Notes under the pieces: model-generated
The model's input: only the letters and a program-made list of their open reading frames with translations
Database searches by the model: none
What the model was told of the DNA's origin: nothing
Position numbers and translations under genes: made by a program
Shown here: positions 63,516-64,000 of the stretch, in pieces
Position numbering within the stretch: position 1 is the first letter of the stretch
Layout of the letters: the number at the start of each line of letters is the position of its first letter
NCBI RefSeq assembly: GCF_002161805.1
Contig: NZ_NFIP01000010.1
Span: 32,595 to 96,594 of the forward strand
Length of the DNA: 64,000 nt
Direction of reading: 5' to 3'
Origin: Collinsella sp. An307
GTDB taxonomy: Bacteria; Actinomycetota; Coriobacteriia; Coriobacteriales; Coriobacteriaceae

Positions 63516-64000
63516 GGGCCAAAACCGCGCTCTCTGTAGTGCAAACCGCCCGTGTGGACCGCTCACCTTCGGCGAACGGTAGGTATTAGTAGATAAGCGT
63601 TTCCAAAACACTATATATAGGGGCTGTTTCAACGCTCGGCTCAGTAGTTGTGGAGGAACTGTGAACCTCAGAATCCCCCTTGCGCGGGGGCCCCGGGGCT
63701 GGCAATATATCTCCTTGCCGCGCGGCCCGGTGAGAGCCGGACGAGCCGCGGCGGGCACCTTGAGAACCGGATATCGCGGGGAGGCGGAGGAAGATCCCTC
63801 CGCCCCGAGAGACAGAGAAGAACACCATCTTCCAGATGAGATTTCAGAGTGGTGTAGGTTCCATTACCTACGATTCCGCTCAGGTCGAAACGCGAACGAT
63901 GGATCCGATTCGGCGTCAGCCGAGACGGGCGGGCTCCACCGCGCCGATATGGACTGAGACCGGCACGACCGTGCCGGCCGGAATATTGGACGGAGAGTTC
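63516..64000 (+). other. 485-base region with many hairpins, possible structured RNA or leader
   Basis: No recognised gene to the window edge. TATATA at about 63612 could be a -10 box, without a good -35. From about 63680 on, hairpins follow each other: CGCGGC/GCCGCG (63721 with 63745) around CCGG/CCGG, GGCGGAGG/CCTCCGCC (63783 with 63797), ACACCA/TGGTGT (63822 with 63850), GTAGG/CCTAC, TCGGC/GCCGA and CCGGCACG/CGTGCCGG near 63960. A GTG-started frame at 63661-63957 has no domain. I could not match it to a known riboswitch, T-box, RNase P RNA, tmRNA or SRP RNA. Confidence 0.5.

Noticed and set aside
63661..63957. 98-codon GTG-started frame with a plausible GGAGG site
   Set aside because: No recognised domain, Arg/Gly-rich composition, and the same bases form many perfect hairpins, so a structured RNA or leader is at least as likely. 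Not called as a gene.
63700..64000. Known structured RNAs: M-box, T-box, cobalamin, c-di-GMP riboswitch, RNase P RNA, tmRNA, SRP RNA
   Set aside because: None of the conserved core strings I know for these was found. A covariance-model search would be decisive.

Overview
The window is a GC-rich, gene-dense bacterial chromosome segment. The gene set suggests a gut-type actinobacterium of the class Coriobacteriia, probably Collinsella or a close relative. This taxonomic call is inference: GTG/TTG starts and strong GGAGG ribosome sites are frequent, fermentative PTS, glycerol and peptide genes sit beside an actinobacterial-style cell-envelope set, and no respiratory chain genes are seen. No tRNA, rRNA, CRISPR array, integrase or transposase was recognised.

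Layout. 1-1376: a truncated receiver/HD-GYP response regulator and an HPt protein. 1388-1583: a long inverted-repeat element. 1811-2800: an orphan PD-(D/E)XK nuclease-like protein. 2834-8083 (minus): a compact type IV pilus-like operon of transglutaminase-like lipoprotein, PilC, pilin-like protein, DUF4860-like protein, prepilin-like protein, small membrane protein and PilT. 8371-12067: a heterodimeric ABC exporter. 12471-17223: flavodoxin, HCxxGKDRTG phosphatase, LTA-synthase-like sulfatase, nitroreductase. 17351-20773 (minus): Kup potassium transporter and an RlmK-like rRNA methyltransferase. 21215-25563: a MarR-controlled second heterodimeric ABC exporter. 26010-31633: aldose epimerase, prfA, prmC, a hicAB toxin-antitoxin islet and a TsaC/Sua5 protein. 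31640-37384: glpK, an Mga/BglG-like regulator divergent from an M20 amidohydrolase-MFS pair. 37571-47667: rpiB, the complete F1Fo ATP synthase operon, murA and an LCP protein. 47752-51299: pepT, a DtxR-type regulator, homocysteine methyltransferase, cutC. 51586-61832: a run containing mupG, a PRD regulator, PTS IIA-IIB-IIC, an Ntn asparaginase, a Sapep dipeptidase, an RDD protein, a GrdB-like protein and a YitT protein. 62121-63515: a phosphohexomutase. The last 485 bases hold no convincing gene but fold into many strong hairpins.

How the genes may work together. The run at 51586-59403 has the parts expected for taking up and dismantling an amino-sugar conjugate: a lactose/cellobiose-class PTS, a MupG-type 6-phospho-muramidase, an Ntn amidase of the glycosylasparaginase family and a dipeptidase, under a PTS-responsive PRD regulator. 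A muropeptide or glyco-asparagine diet is a reasonable inference; the substrate is not proven.

The most unusual structural observation is at prmC. The last 41 bases of the gene (29682-29722) recur almost exactly at 30620-30660, bracketing hicAB, as if the toxin-antitoxin module had been inserted at the 3' end of prmC and rebuilt that end. Several unrelated inverted or tandem repeat elements lie between genes (1388-1583, 12177-12298, 17264-17355, 20840-20956, 25689-25832, 61915-61962). These and the structured right end are the main things the protein genes do not explain.
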